Assembly: GCF_037975245.1 (NCBI RefSeq)
Contig: NC_092573.1
Coordinates: 17,040,265-17,104,264 of the forward strand
Length of the DNA stretch: 64,000 bases
Direction of reading: 5' to 3'
Source: Apostichopus japonicus
Taxonomy: Eukaryota > Echinodermata > Holothuroidea > Aspidochirotida > Stichopodidae
In this document: positions 1-9,859 of the stretch, piece by piece
Numbering within the stretch: position 1 is the first letter of the stretch
How the letters are laid out: each line of letters opens with the position of its first letter
The notes under the pieces: generated by a model
Told to the model about the DNA's origin: nothing
The model's input: only the letters and a program-made list of their open reading frames with translations
Database searches by the model: none
Made by a program: the position numbers and the translations under genes

Positions 1-712
1 CGATAACCTGTACAGTAAATATATTCTTCGCATTGTAGGAGCTAATAAATATGATATGAGTACCAGTGTAGCTTGTAGGGTACAGAACTTAAATGTGATG
101 TAAATTTACCTTAATGTATCTAAGTTGCAGCCTAAAGTAGATGCCTTCATTGCTATTAAATGTCAAACAATAACTGACAGTGGTTTTATACTGGAATATG
201 AAATTCACCTATTGATGCTGTATTCTGGTCATGTTGTATGAGAGGCAGGATACCTTGCAGGGTACAGACAGTGAAATAAAATTTCAACTTGTCTCTCAAG
301 AACTAAACCACTCTTCCTAGCAAATTCTGTGATAAATTATTGGAATTGACAGCTCCGTAATCTGTACAGTAAATTTATTATTCGCATTGTAGGACCTAAA
401 GATATTATATGAGTACCAGTGTAGCTTGTGGGGGTACAGAATTTAAATATGATATTTAAATATACCTGAACATATCTGAGTTGCAGCCTAAAGTAGATGC
501 CTTCATTGCTAATAGTCAAAAATAACTTTTACTGAGGTTTTATACTGGAATATGAAAATTCACCTATTGATGCTGTATTCTGGTCATGGTGTATGAATGC
601 AAGGATTCCTTGTGGGGTACAGACAGTGAAATAAAATGTCAATTTGGCTCTCATGAACAAAAACCTTCTACCTTGCAAACAATGGAAGTTCCTTGATATG
701 AATTCATCAAAT
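1..712 (+). repeat. Sat A satellite, two tandem monomers (~355 bp)
   Basis: Two consecutive copies of a ~355 bp unit. The landmark CTGTACAGTAAAT recurs at about 8 and 362, followed in the same order by GCATTGTAGGA, a GGGTACAGAACTTAAA block, TTGCAGCCTAAAGTAG, TATTGATGCTGTATTC, and a GGTACAGACAGTG block. The same ordered landmarks recur across 24.65-43.0 kb, so this is one satellite family. No open frame is conserved between copies. Confidence 0.9.
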
Positions 713-1225
713 TGACAGCGGTAATCTTTGCACCTGTCTCGATTTTGATCGCATTTGGAATAAACAGTTAGTAAAAAGCCACGTGGGACTATTATTTTTT
801 AGTTATCCCATCTATAATCCATTATTATCATCTGGTACATTTCATTGTAGGTCTTTCCTTCTATGAAACAAACAAGGGAAAAAATAATAATTGGGAGAAT
901 TCTTTCAATTTCTTCCACATGGTAGCCTAACACCACACTAAGTCACAGGGGAAATCTAGCCTAACCATATGTTTATTCGCTGAAACTGGGACGCAGTTAT
1001 AAGATATCCATTGAGTACTTTAATTATTGCTGTTAACTTCCACCATATGGTAGCCTTATACCAAACTAAGTCAATGGGAAATTCTTGCCTAACCATTGGT
1101 TTGACAAAAAATAAATCACACCTACCGTTGGATTCGACTTATAAATTATGAAATGCTTAGTACGGCGTCAGATGGGTATCCGGGTACCCAGATACCCTGT
1201 GAAAACACTACTGAATTCATGGATT
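713..1225 (+). repeat. Sat B spacer unit between Sat A monomers
   Basis: A ~510 bp unit that replaces part of a Sat A monomer. It begins and ends at the same Sat A motif (GACAGCGGTAATCT), as if captured between two copies of it. Internal landmarks are CGATTTTGATCGCATTTGG, ATGGTAGCCTAACACCACAC and a GGGTACCCAGATACCCTG box near its right end. It recurs at 5296-5809, at about 25380-25900, and in shortened ~380 bp form in every higher-order unit of 31.4-38.7 kb. Confidence 0.85.
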
Positions 1226-1479
1226 GACAGCGGTAATCTGTACAGTAAATTTATTATTCGCATTGTAGGACCTAAAGATATTATATGAGTACCAGTGTAG
1301 AATGTGGGGTACATAATTTAAATATGATATTTAAATATACCTGAACATATCTGAGTTGCAGCCTAAAGTAGATGCCTTCATTGCTAATAGTCAAACAAAA
1401 ACTTTTACTGAGTTTTTATACTGGAATATGAAAATTCACCTATTGATGCTGTATTCTGGTCATGTTTTATGAGTGGCAG
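1226..1479 (+). repeat. Sat A partial monomer, interrupted by hAT element
   Basis: Sat A resumes here and stops inside the motif TATGAGTGGCAG. The rest of the monomer continues at 3029 after the inserted element. The last 8 bases (1472-1479, AGTGGCAG) are the left target-site duplication. Confidence 0.85.
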
Positions 1480-1646
1480 CATGGGGGGGGGACATGTCCC
1501 CCCAAATATTTTAGTTGAGGGGATACAGTTTCTAATATCCCCCCCCCAATATTTGGTGGCATAATTTTTTTTTAGCATATTTTTTGTATTTTTTTATGAT
1601 ATCGCTAGTAATTTCAAAATAGAAAATGCTTAGATGCAACTTACAA

Positions 1647-1752
1647 GGCCTGTGAAGTGCCATTTCCAGCGATCTGGGAGGCATTTTTACCCAAAATTTT
1701 CTTTTGTGCTTCGCGCCAACTTATGGTGGCGCTACGCTTAGATAGTTTGCCT
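1647..1752 (+). repeat. Dispersed core repeat containing a GCGCCAAC/GGTGGCGC dyad
   Basis: Contains GAAGTGCCATTTCC, an AAAATTTTC block, then GCGCCAACTTATGGTGGCGC and CGCTTAGATAG. The GCGCC...GGCGC parts form an imperfect inverted repeat around a short spacer. The same core appears about twelve times in the window on both strands, usually inside hAT-like elements: 2866-2968, 12905-12990, 13066-13165, 13866-13912, 20461-20570, 22030-22128, 22530-22622, 29944-30043, 31178-31273, 46649-46750 and 47817-47928. Confidence 0.8.
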
Positions 1753-1939
1753 ACAAGCTTTGCCCCTCCCTTGGCAAATTCCTCGCAAGGCGCCTATCTA
1801 ACCGTGTCACAATTTGTAACTATATACGACCGAAAGTAGTTTTTACTTTTTTTTTTCTCAAAATGAATAGCTAGACCGACCGCATCCATAATGAAATTTG
1901 GCAGATAAAAAAGGAAAATAGGGCTGTAGCAACCATATG

Positions 1940-1944
<5 letters not shown>

Positions 1945-1983
<39 letters not shown>

Positions 1984-1990
1984 TATATAT
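1945..1990 (+). repeat. (AT)n microsatellite
   Basis: An almost pure AT dinucleotide run immediately before an internal copy of the hAT 5' terminus. Confidence 0.9.
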
Positions 1991-3028
1991 GGGCGGCGAT
2001 CATGGGGGGGACGGGTGTCCTCCCAATATTTTAGGTGGGGATATACTGTAGTATCTAATATCCACCCCCCCCAATATTTGGTGGCATAATTTTTTATGTG
2101 GCTATAAATAGAAAATAATGCGTTAGATTATTTATCCAAATCATATTTGGCGGTGGCTAAAACTTCATCCAACACATGCTGCATGAGGTAAATGACTCTT
2201 CGTAGTCGTTTCTGTGACCTGTGACCGTATAGCATGTTGTCACTCATGATTATTATCATGTCTGTACATCTCTTGTGTATGAGTGTAAGTTCGTACAATC
2301 ATACATATGATCAACATCGATATGGGTTCACTGGTTTCCATTTGGCCTGTTTCCTACAAGATTTCTAAACGCAGGCATGTAGCCAAGGGGGGGGGGGGCG
2401 AAGGGTGGAGACCTCCACCTCGAGCATATTTTTTTGGTATTTTTGGATGATATCAAAGTTTTATAGTAGCCGTTATAAGAGGTTTTAATATTTTGTACAC
2501 CAATAAATTAACTGTGTCTTAATTTTCAAAAATTCCTTGACCAACATTCTTCATCATACTTCCCTCTACTCGTGCAATTTTGACCGGTCTGTTAGGGGTT
2601 GAAGGGGTTTTTTCTATATTGGTTGTCCATAGATGAAATTTTGTGCAACATTATGTGTATGTTTTGAATTGAATTATTATTAAAATTCTGAACAAATAAT
2701 GGGCTTAAAACCTTGAAAAGTGGGGCTGACCCGTATTGTGGGGCGTTACGTAGAATTACCTACAAAAGTAATGATCCACAGAAGATGCGATGAGGTCGAA
2801 CATGATGTGTGACTGGTGAAAATCATGAAAAAGGTAAAATTGTTCATCTGGTTGGTCATTTTCAAGCCGGAGAAGTGCCATTTCCGGTGATCTGAGGGGG
2901 TATATAAACCAGAATTTTTCTTGTTCGCTGCGCGCCAACCAATGGTGGCGCTCCGCTTTGATAGTAATTCGCCTGCATCTAAGCAAATGTCCCCCCCCCC
3001 CAATATTTGAAACAAATCGCCACCTCTG

Positions 3029-3468
3029 AGTGGCGGGATACCTTGTGGGGTACAGTCGTGAAATAAAATGTCACTATGGCTTCAAGAACTAAACCCTTCT
3101 ACCTTGCAAGCAATGGAAGTTCCTTGATATCAATTCATCTAATAGACAGCGGTATTAATCTGTACAGTAAATTTAATTACTCGCATTGTAGGAACTAATA
3201 AATATTATATGAGTACCAGTGTAGCTTGTGGGGTACAGAACTTAAATGGCATATAAATATACCTGAATGCATCTGAGTTGCAGCCTAAAAGTAGATGTTT
3301 TTCGTTGTTATTAGAAGTCAAACAATAACTTTTTCTGAGGTTTCATGCTGAATATGAAAATTCACCTATTAATGCTGTATAAGTGCCAGGATACTTTGTG
3401 GTGTCAATTGGTCTCTCAAGAACTAAATCCGTCTACCTTGCAAATAATGGAATTCCTTGATGAATTAA
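3029..3468 (+). repeat. Sat A, remainder of the split monomer plus next partial monomer
   Basis: Sat A resumes with GGATACCTTGTGGGGTACAG and runs one further monomer to TTCCTTGATGAATTAA, where the next element is inserted at TTAA (3465-3468). Confidence 0.85.
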
Positions 3469-4934
3469 ATAGGTTATGAAATGGAAAAAAAATTCTTTCT
3501 CATCGTATTCTGTATACTTGTAGCTTTCCAATTATACCCAATTTGTGTCAAGCGAAGCTTGCATCCTCGAGGTATAAACGATCAAAATTTGAGGTTAATA
3601 AAAACTTTCGAAAAATTGTTGTATTTACGGTATGGCGGCGTGACGTCAGTCGAGGAACTCAGCTCACTTCCGAGACGCTATGTTTACATTCTTAAACGTC
3701 TGAGAACACACAATATTACACTGTTGCAGCGCTCCGTAGTAATTGAGATTTGGTGTCTGGAGTTTTGTCTTTACGTAAATTTATCTCGTTACTGTTAAAT
3801 TTGCCGAGCCGATATGTGGTATCAGGTTGCTCCAACACAAGTAAAGACGGATTTCTACTGCAAGCTTTTCCAAAAGATGACAGAAATCGAAGAATTTGAA
3901 CACGACTCGCTCAAAACACTACACATACACAACGTTATGAGTGCCTGTAGGCCTATACTGTTGCCAAATTACTTGTTATGACCATAGCCTAGGCCTCCTT
4001 GTTACAGCAAATGACGATTTTTTGTTGGTTACCTAATATTTTGCACAAAACTTAAAGCCAGTTGGTTTTAGAACAATCAATTCTAGATCTGCAAGTTTTC
4101 TTTTGTGGTAAAACTGGCGTTGTGTTGTGATTTTACGTAACAGTTGGATGATACAATTACACAGGCTAGCCTGTTATACAACGTCTATAAGTTAGGTCTA
4201 GGGCCATGTTACCAGTACTACTATAGAGTTGCACTCTAACAGAATGTCACATTTCCTTGCACTGTAAGACACAAAATTCTAGAAGCTTTGCTACGAAGTT
4301 AAGTAGCAGGATCATCGACATTCGAGATAATTTAAATCATATGAGGGTCTCAATAACGGTGGTTTTGTTTATGCTCACCCGACCAGTTTCGGTTCAGGGT
4401 CGTCCAACCGTTCTGCTCGGGGACTTCGCACGGCAGCGACGCGTCTCGGCCATCGGGATCGTTGTACAATTCTTCTGCAAGGGGCTCAATTGATAGGAAA
4501 AACACCGATATTATCTTCATCACCCTCAAAACTATTTCCTCCTCTTCTTCCTCAAGAAAATAATTTTAGTCAAAGCTTACGAATGTCCTGAGAGGTGAGA
4601 GGTGAAGTCCTATTTCCTCGGAATCGGAAGATTCGGGAGAAGACAATTGATGAGAAGAGTGTTGTGTTAATGTTGTAAACTGTATAACGCCGTATCGGTA
4701 AACAGCGGGGAGTTGGCTTTGGCTGAAATGGTTCCTTTGATGACGTCAGATGAACTGTGGTGGGCAGCTTTGCTTTTTTTTATGAGTGGCAGCTCGAGAG
4801 GTCTCTAGGGAATACTTTGACAGCGAATTTTGGGCGTTTGAAGCCGTATTTACGGAAAGTTGTGCATGGGTGGTGTTGTAGTCATGTAGATAAACCATTT
4901 CCAAGACATGAAAATTTTTCATTTCATAACCTCT
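3469..4934. mobile_element. TTAA-flanked element with terminal inverted repeats (piggyBac-like MITE candidate)
   Basis: A 1466 bp insertion in Sat A bounded by TTAA at 3465-3468 and 4935-4938. An uninterrupted satellite copy near 42909 reads TTTAATCGAATTGACAG. Here the left flank ends in TTAA and the right flank resumes TTAATCATATTGCCAG, so TTAA was duplicated on insertion. The termini are inverted repeats: 5' ATAGGTTATGAAATG against AGAGGTTATGAAATG read inward from the 3' end (14/15 identical), extended by A-rich tracts. TTAA duplication is the signature of piggyBac-type transposases, but the terminus lacks the usual piggyBac CCC start, so superfamily assignment is tentative. No transposase is encoded. 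The interior is unique in this window. Confidence 0.75.
3481..3798 (+). CDS. Hypothetical 105-residue frame within the TTAA element
   Basis: Opens with ATG inside the 5' A-rich tract, partly overlapping the element's terminal repeat. Residues 1-22 are basic then hydrophobic (MEKKFFLIVFCILVAF), resembling a signal peptide or membrane anchor. The rest is basic with no family I recognise. There is no obvious promoter. Codons are unremarkable and no second copy exists here to test conservation, so it may be a chance frame. If real it would be cargo or a decayed transposon product. Confidence 0.2.
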   Translation: MEKKFFLIVFCILVAFQLYPICVKRSLHPRGINDQNLRLIKTFEKLLYLRYGGVTSVEELSSLPRRYVYILKRLRTHNITLLQRSVVIEIWCLEFCLYVNLSRYC

Positions 4935-4938
4935 TTAA

Positions 4939-5295
4939 TCATATTGCCAGAAATTTATTATTGGCATTGTAGGACCTGATAAATATGATGAGTACAAGTG
5001 AAGCATGTGGGGGTACAGAACTTAAATGTGATATAAATATTCCTTAACATATCTAAGTTGCAGCCTAAAGTAGATGCCTTCATTGCTATTAGAAGTCGAA
5101 CAATACCTTTGATTGAGGTTTTATACTGGAATATGAAAATTCACCTATTGATACTGTATTCTTGTCATGTTGTATAAGTGCCAGGATACCTTGTGGGGGA
5201 ACAGACATTGAAATAAAATGTCAATTTGGCTCTCAAGAACTAAAACCTGCTACCGAGCAAACAATGGAAGTTCCTTGATATGAATTCATGGAATT
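4939..5295 (+). repeat. Sat A monomer
   Basis: Sat A continues from the TTAA insertion point with the standard landmarks (ATTGTAGGACC, TTGCAGCCTAAAGTAG, GGAACAGACATTG) through to the next Sat B unit. About 26 bp just right of the insertion, including the CTGTACAGT motif, are missing compared with other monomers. Confidence 0.85.
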
Positions 5296-5809
5296 GACAG
5301 CGGTAATCTTTGCGCCTTTCTCGATTTTGATCGCATTTGGAATAAACGTTTAGTAAAATGCCACTTGCGATTATCATTTTTTAGTTATCCCATCTATAAT
5401 CCATTATTTACATCTTGTACATTTCATTGTAGGTCTTTTATTCTATGAAACAAACGAGGGAAAAAATAATAATTGGGAGAATTCTTTCAATTTCTTCCAC
5501 ATGGTAGCCTAACACCACACTAAGTCACAGGGGAAATCTAGCCTAACCATTTGTTTATTCACTGAAACTGGTGCGCAGTTATAAGATATCCATTGAGTAC
5601 TTTAATTATTGCTGTTAACTTCCACCATATGGGTAGCCTAATACCAAACTAGTCAATGGGAAATTCTTGCCTAACCATCGGTTTGACAAAAAAAAAATAT
5701 CACACTTAGCGTTGGATTCGGGTTATAAATTATGAACTGCTTAGTACGGCGTCGGATGGGTACCCGGGTACCCAGATACCCTGTGAAAACACTACTGAAT
5801 TCATGGATT
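5296..5809 (+). repeat. Sat B spacer unit
   Basis: Second full-length Sat B, very similar to 713-1225 and including the GGTACCCGGGTACCCAGATACC box (split at 5760-5780). It is again flanked by GACAGCGGTAATC on both sides. Confidence 0.85.
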
Positions 5810-5905
5810 GACAGCGGTAATCTGTACAGTAAATTTATTATTCGCATTGTAGGACCTAAAGATATTATATGAGTACCAGTGTAGAATGTGGGGTACATAA
5901 CTTAA
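5810..5905 (+). repeat. Truncated Sat A monomer at block edge
   Basis: The first ~95 bp of a Sat A monomer, ending after GGGGTACATAACTTAAA. The sequence then becomes unique. This is the right edge of the first satellite block. Confidence 0.8.
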
Positions 5906-7690
5906 AAGTATTCTCTCAGCTAGAAAATTTTTAGAGGGTGGGCAAATTTCATAGGTTTAACTGGTACACTGTTACTCCACTTTCTGACTTGGTCACGTGA
6001 TACGGTATATACTGCCACTGTACAGTGTATATCCTGTATGTAAATGTACGTAATGTATAGCACAGTTTCATGCAGTGTTAGCATAACACACGTAACGTGT
6101 ATATTGGGGTGGCCACGCTGTTTAGGTGGAAGACACAGGTTGCTTTATTGTGGGTCCCGATGCCAAAAGCAGTGAGCGAAATAGGGACAGTGAATTGCAG
6201 GCATGAGAAGTGTACTTGAGCTGATGCTACGTGGACTGGGTCTCCAAAAACAATCTACTGGAACAGAGATCAGGGATCGACAAAATGGCCAATGCTTCCT
6301 TCGCGGACCATTTACTGGCAGATCATACGAGAAGGTAGGCAGCAAATTATGCTTACGACTAACGTTATAAATTTACTATTTAGGCTACAGTATACTGTTT
6401 ACCAGCCGAAGTGTTTGGTCTACTGTAGGCTTCCTTTTTATATTGTTCAATAGATCAATGCTAGGCCTACTTAGGAGCGACTTAGAACTTCGCAGTGTCC
6501 ATGCTACGGCAGTGCAGGCTGCTGTACTTACTGGAGCCTAGTCTAGGCCGAACATTTTTTGAAGTGTTATTTATGCTTTTCTACTTATATTAGCCTAGTA
6601 AGCATTATCAGTATGGAAGTCTGCGGTATCATATATGCTTGGTTTATGATTCGGTAGCTTTGCAAGTATGAATAGGCCTTAGCCTACATCGGTGTAATAT
6701 GGACATGGATTGGTAGGGAGATCTCCCCACAAGAAAATAAAACTTGACACAAATGCAACTTCTCATGAGCGGAGCAATAGGAAAAGTAGAACTACTGTAG
6801 CTTAGCTCCAGGCCCAGATTTATACAATGATGCACCATGCAGGGCCTACCTCAATTTAGTGGTTATTCCTGTCAAGAGCATGTTTTGCTCAAGCGTCTGG
6901 GCATATTTATTTTGTAACTGTAAGTCTAGTATGCAGTGAGGTACATGAGGGACGGGCCTATACTCAATAAAGTAACTGTTTTCATTTCCTACTTCAGTTT
7001 ACCAGCACAATTATAGAGTACCTTGCAACAAATAAATTAGTCTGACAACTTGAAAATTTACTGCATATCTGCCTGCATGGTCATTCTCAGTTATAGGCTA
7101 CTAATTTGTGTAGCCATTTCATATTTGTCTTGTTTTGTCTGGGCATGGGTTCTTAAATGGTGAAATAACCTCGAATCTGCTGAGCAACTCCAACATGAAT
7201 TAAGTTACTAAGGCATTGGGTTCTTTGTACTTTTTAAAGTCTAATATGCATCGGCTAGGGTTTTTACTTTCCTTCACTTGCTTGTCAATCCGCATAGCCA
7301 CTTTGGATGATCCTTCACTTGCAAAGAAAAAATGTATGCATAAATTTAAACTCTTTCTTTCCCAAAAAAAGAGTATTGCTTAATACCCCCAATTTGGTAG
7401 TAACTTAAAAAAACGGTAGCGGCTACCTCCTGGTTACTGTAGTGTAAAGTGATATAAGTAAGTTTTCCAAATGGAAGTCAAAACTCAAAAGCCTTCTCAG
7501 AAAGAAGCTACACTAACTCTACATGCTCCTTTGTTGAATTAGTGAAGGATACTGTTCACATATTGATGCATTCACATGATAGTTTTGCTATCATTGTTGT
7601 TTAATCAGAAAATCAAGAACAACATAAACAAATCAATGCCACCATTTTATGTTCGACAAAATTTATCACATTTAATTTAAAGGATACACT
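5906..7690. other. Mostly unique sequence with no recognised gene
   Basis: Apart from the weak exon candidate at 6194-6334, I see no conserved protein, RNA gene or tandem repeat. Stops are frequent in all frames and GC content is low, consistent with intron or intergenic DNA. Confidence 0.5.
6194..6334 (+). CDS. Weak exon candidate ending at a splice-donor-like GTAGGC
   Basis: An open frame of 47 codons following a stop at 6191-6193. ATG is at 6203, and the frame ends in GAG-AAG followed by GTAGGC, a plausible splice donor. The predicted peptide is basic and includes LELMLRGLGLQKQ. I do not recognise the family. The signal is short and could be chance. Confidence 0.2.
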
Positions 7691-7696
7691 ATGACA

Positions 7697-7939
7697 TGGT
7701 ATGTATGTATGTATATTAGATCCTCCTACAAGCAGGAACTCGCGAAGAAGCCTAATTGGCTTATCAAAGCCGCAAGCTGACCGAAGTCAGTCTCTCACAT
7801 TCATATTTAACGTCCATGATTATGAATTGTTAATTGTCAACAACTCTGTAACTGGACGACATACATTAATCTGGGAGTGTCTCGAACCGGGGACCTTATG
7901 ATTGAAAGGCACTGGTGTTAACCACTGAGCTAACACTCC
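7697..7939 (-). mobile_element. tRNA-derived SINE
   Basis: On the minus strand the 5' head (7939 to 7874) resembles a tRNA: GGAGTGT at the start pairs with ACACTCC at the end, TAGCTCAGTGGTTAAC fits a pol III A box, and GGTTCGAGAC fits a B box. The head is only about 66 nt and its D-arm does not pair properly, so it is a SINE head rather than a functional tRNA gene. A ~160 bp body follows, ending in a (TATG)n-type tail at 7697-7715. Only one copy is visible in this window and I could not define target duplications. Confidence 0.75.
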
Positions 7940-9273
7940 ACAGTATTCTGCAATTATTCTTATAACTCAATCTACTCAAGCTAAGATGTAATACTAAAAT
8001 ATTAATCTACTATAAAGTATGCTGGGTCCATTATATTCTTCTCTATTGTTCCAATAATTTATGTGGTTACCATGGTGATAGTGTGTACTATTTAAGTCAC
8101 ATATTGCACAATTCAGTAGAAACATTGTCTAGTGGATTACTCAAATCTCAGTGTTGGTTGAACTAACACATTCGTTCTAATGGACTTACCTGTTTAACTC
8201 AAACTTGGCGTGAATTATTGTTTCGACTTAGTATGTTTTACTCTATATTGATTATAAAGGACTATTAGGATTGCAGATGCCAGGAATGCACAGGTCTAGC
8301 AATTGTATGACGCACCAGCAGACCCCTGGAATAGGTTAATTTTGACCTAATTTTGCACATTGAGGCCCCCCTGCATCATAGTGAAATTGAACATATCATG
8401 TTCATTCATATCATTGTATGTCTTTGACATACACCAAATTAACGTTTTGACCGATCGTTTGCTGACCATCATGGACCCTGCATGGCACATTGACACACAC
8501 TGACGCGCATATTGTAGTTGTAATGATGCACCAAATGTGCCCTTTGATGGACCCCTTAGTCACACAATTCATCGGACATGAGGCACCATTCCAGGGGTTG
8601 TTGAGTCCGTCTTACAATAATTGATAATTTCATCATGATATAGAAATGAAAGACATTTGCAAAAATATAACAACATCATAGGCTTCATAGCTCTACACAT
8701 AATCTGATCATGCAGTTCTAAAAATTATACAAAAAGAAAGTGATACTACTGATTTGTGAGAGAACTAGCATGGTCGCCCATAAAATACCATATCATGTTT
8801 CTATGTTGTCTTTAAAAACTTTATTGTTCAGGACACACCTGTAGAATAATTATTAGTCTCGGAAATAAGCAAAGTCTAGCTATATTTTAAAAAGCAAATA
8901 TGCATCCCTGAACATGATGAAATTTTGTGACATATTAGTGTATGAACAAGCCTACTGGGACATTGCCATTGTAACATCAAATGTTATGACATTTAGTGTA
9001 TGTAAGGTATTAGGTGATAAGTTATAATACTGCAGGTGTACACTACTATCATAGAAATAAACCATTCTTGAATCCTTGCAGAGTTGACACTATACATATA
9101 GTAAATCATAAAGCAGATGTGATGAATTTATGCTGCCAATAGCAAAGTTCTGTAACTAGTAGTGTAATAACTGTTCTGTGTTTGCAAAAATTGATGTGAA
9201 TTGTTGACTATTTAGTAAAGGGCATAACGTGGTATTTAGTAATTTATGTTGGAAATTATATAATTCACTATAT
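7940..9273. other. Unique AT-rich sequence, nothing recognised
   Basis: No conserved protein, splice-bounded frame, tandem repeat or RNA gene seen. Confidence 0.5.
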
Positions 9274-9586
9274 CAGGGATGTGCTCACACCAGGTGCACC
9301 AGGCGGCCGCGCCCAGCAGTTCTGAATGCCGCCCAGCACAAACAGTATTTTAACCTTTTCTGCCCGGCACTTTTTTGAAAATAATTTAACAAATTTTACC
9401 ATAACCAAAATCTGGGAGAATACATGGCACAGAATAGGTAAAATAGCACCACCTAAGCATACTTCATGTGCAAAATTTGTCCAGTGGGGAGGGGATACCC
9501 CACCCATGAGATCCTCCTCCTAGGGTGTGGATCACACTACCGCACATTCTGCCCGGAACTCAAATATTCCTGAGCACATTGCTCCT
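9274..9586. mobile_element. Degenerate hAT-like MITE candidate
   Basis: Starts CAGGGATGTGCTCA and ends with TGAGCACATTGCTC, giving a 9 bp inverted terminal match (ATGTGCTCA/TGAGCACAT). The interior is GC-rich at both ends, with repeated GCCCGG/GCCCAGCA motifs. A CAG start suits hAT, but I could not find a matching 8 bp duplication, so the boundaries are uncertain. Confidence 0.4.
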
Positions 9587-9653
9587 ATGTGTACAGTATG
9601 CATTCTGATATATTATTAACTTTGCACATCCCGGTATTATTTGTCTTTTTCAG

Positions 9654-9793
9654 GTGAAGGTGTGGGCCCAATTAAGAAACTCGAGAGGTTGGTATCCAAA
9701 CTGATCCACCAGAAAAGACAACATCATATCCTCAACAAAAGGCTATGCCCCAACAGAAGCTGATGCAGCGCACTCCAACAGACCAGTGTGAAG
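9654..9793 (+). pseudogene. Exon-like segment, 140 nt, unrecognised
   Basis: Preceded by a pyrimidine-rich acceptor (TTGTCTTTTTCAG) and followed by AAG|GTAGAT, a plausible donor. Frame 1 is open for the first 50 nt and then meets TGA. A different frame is open through the second half (proline- and glutamine-rich, about 30 residues). One deleted base near 9703 would join them, so this may be a broken coding exon or a non-coding exon. No family recognised. Confidence 0.3.
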
Positions 9794-9859
9794 GTAGATA
9801 CTTCCTCGTTCCTCATTCGACATTCGCGAATGAATAACTGCTACCTATTTAGTTACTTA

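Larger units (their letters stand above)
1480..3028 (+). mobile_element. Non-autonomous hAT-type transposon (copy 1) inside Sat A
   Basis: A 1.55 kb insertion in a Sat A monomer, flanked by AGTGGCAG (1472-1479) and AGTGGCGG (3029-3036), an 8 bp target duplication with one mismatch. hAT transposases make 8 bp duplications and their ends usually start CAG/CA. The 3' end reads ATCGCCACCTCTG, a decayed version of the terminus seen in copy 2 (29761-31332). The 5' end has lost about 10 bp of that terminus. A second 5'-terminus-like sequence (GGGCGGCGATCATGG) lies at 1991, right after an (AT)n run. There is no transposase frame, so mobilisation would need a transposase supplied in trans. Confidence 0.8.

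Noticed and set aside
4257-4972. Two further frames (78 and 71 residues) in and across the TTAA element
   Set aside because: Short, no motif, and the second runs across the element boundary into satellite.
7874-7939. A functional tRNA gene
   Set aside because: The acceptor-like stem and both pol III boxes are present, but the body is only ~66 nt, the D-arm does not pair, and it is followed by a SINE body and tail.
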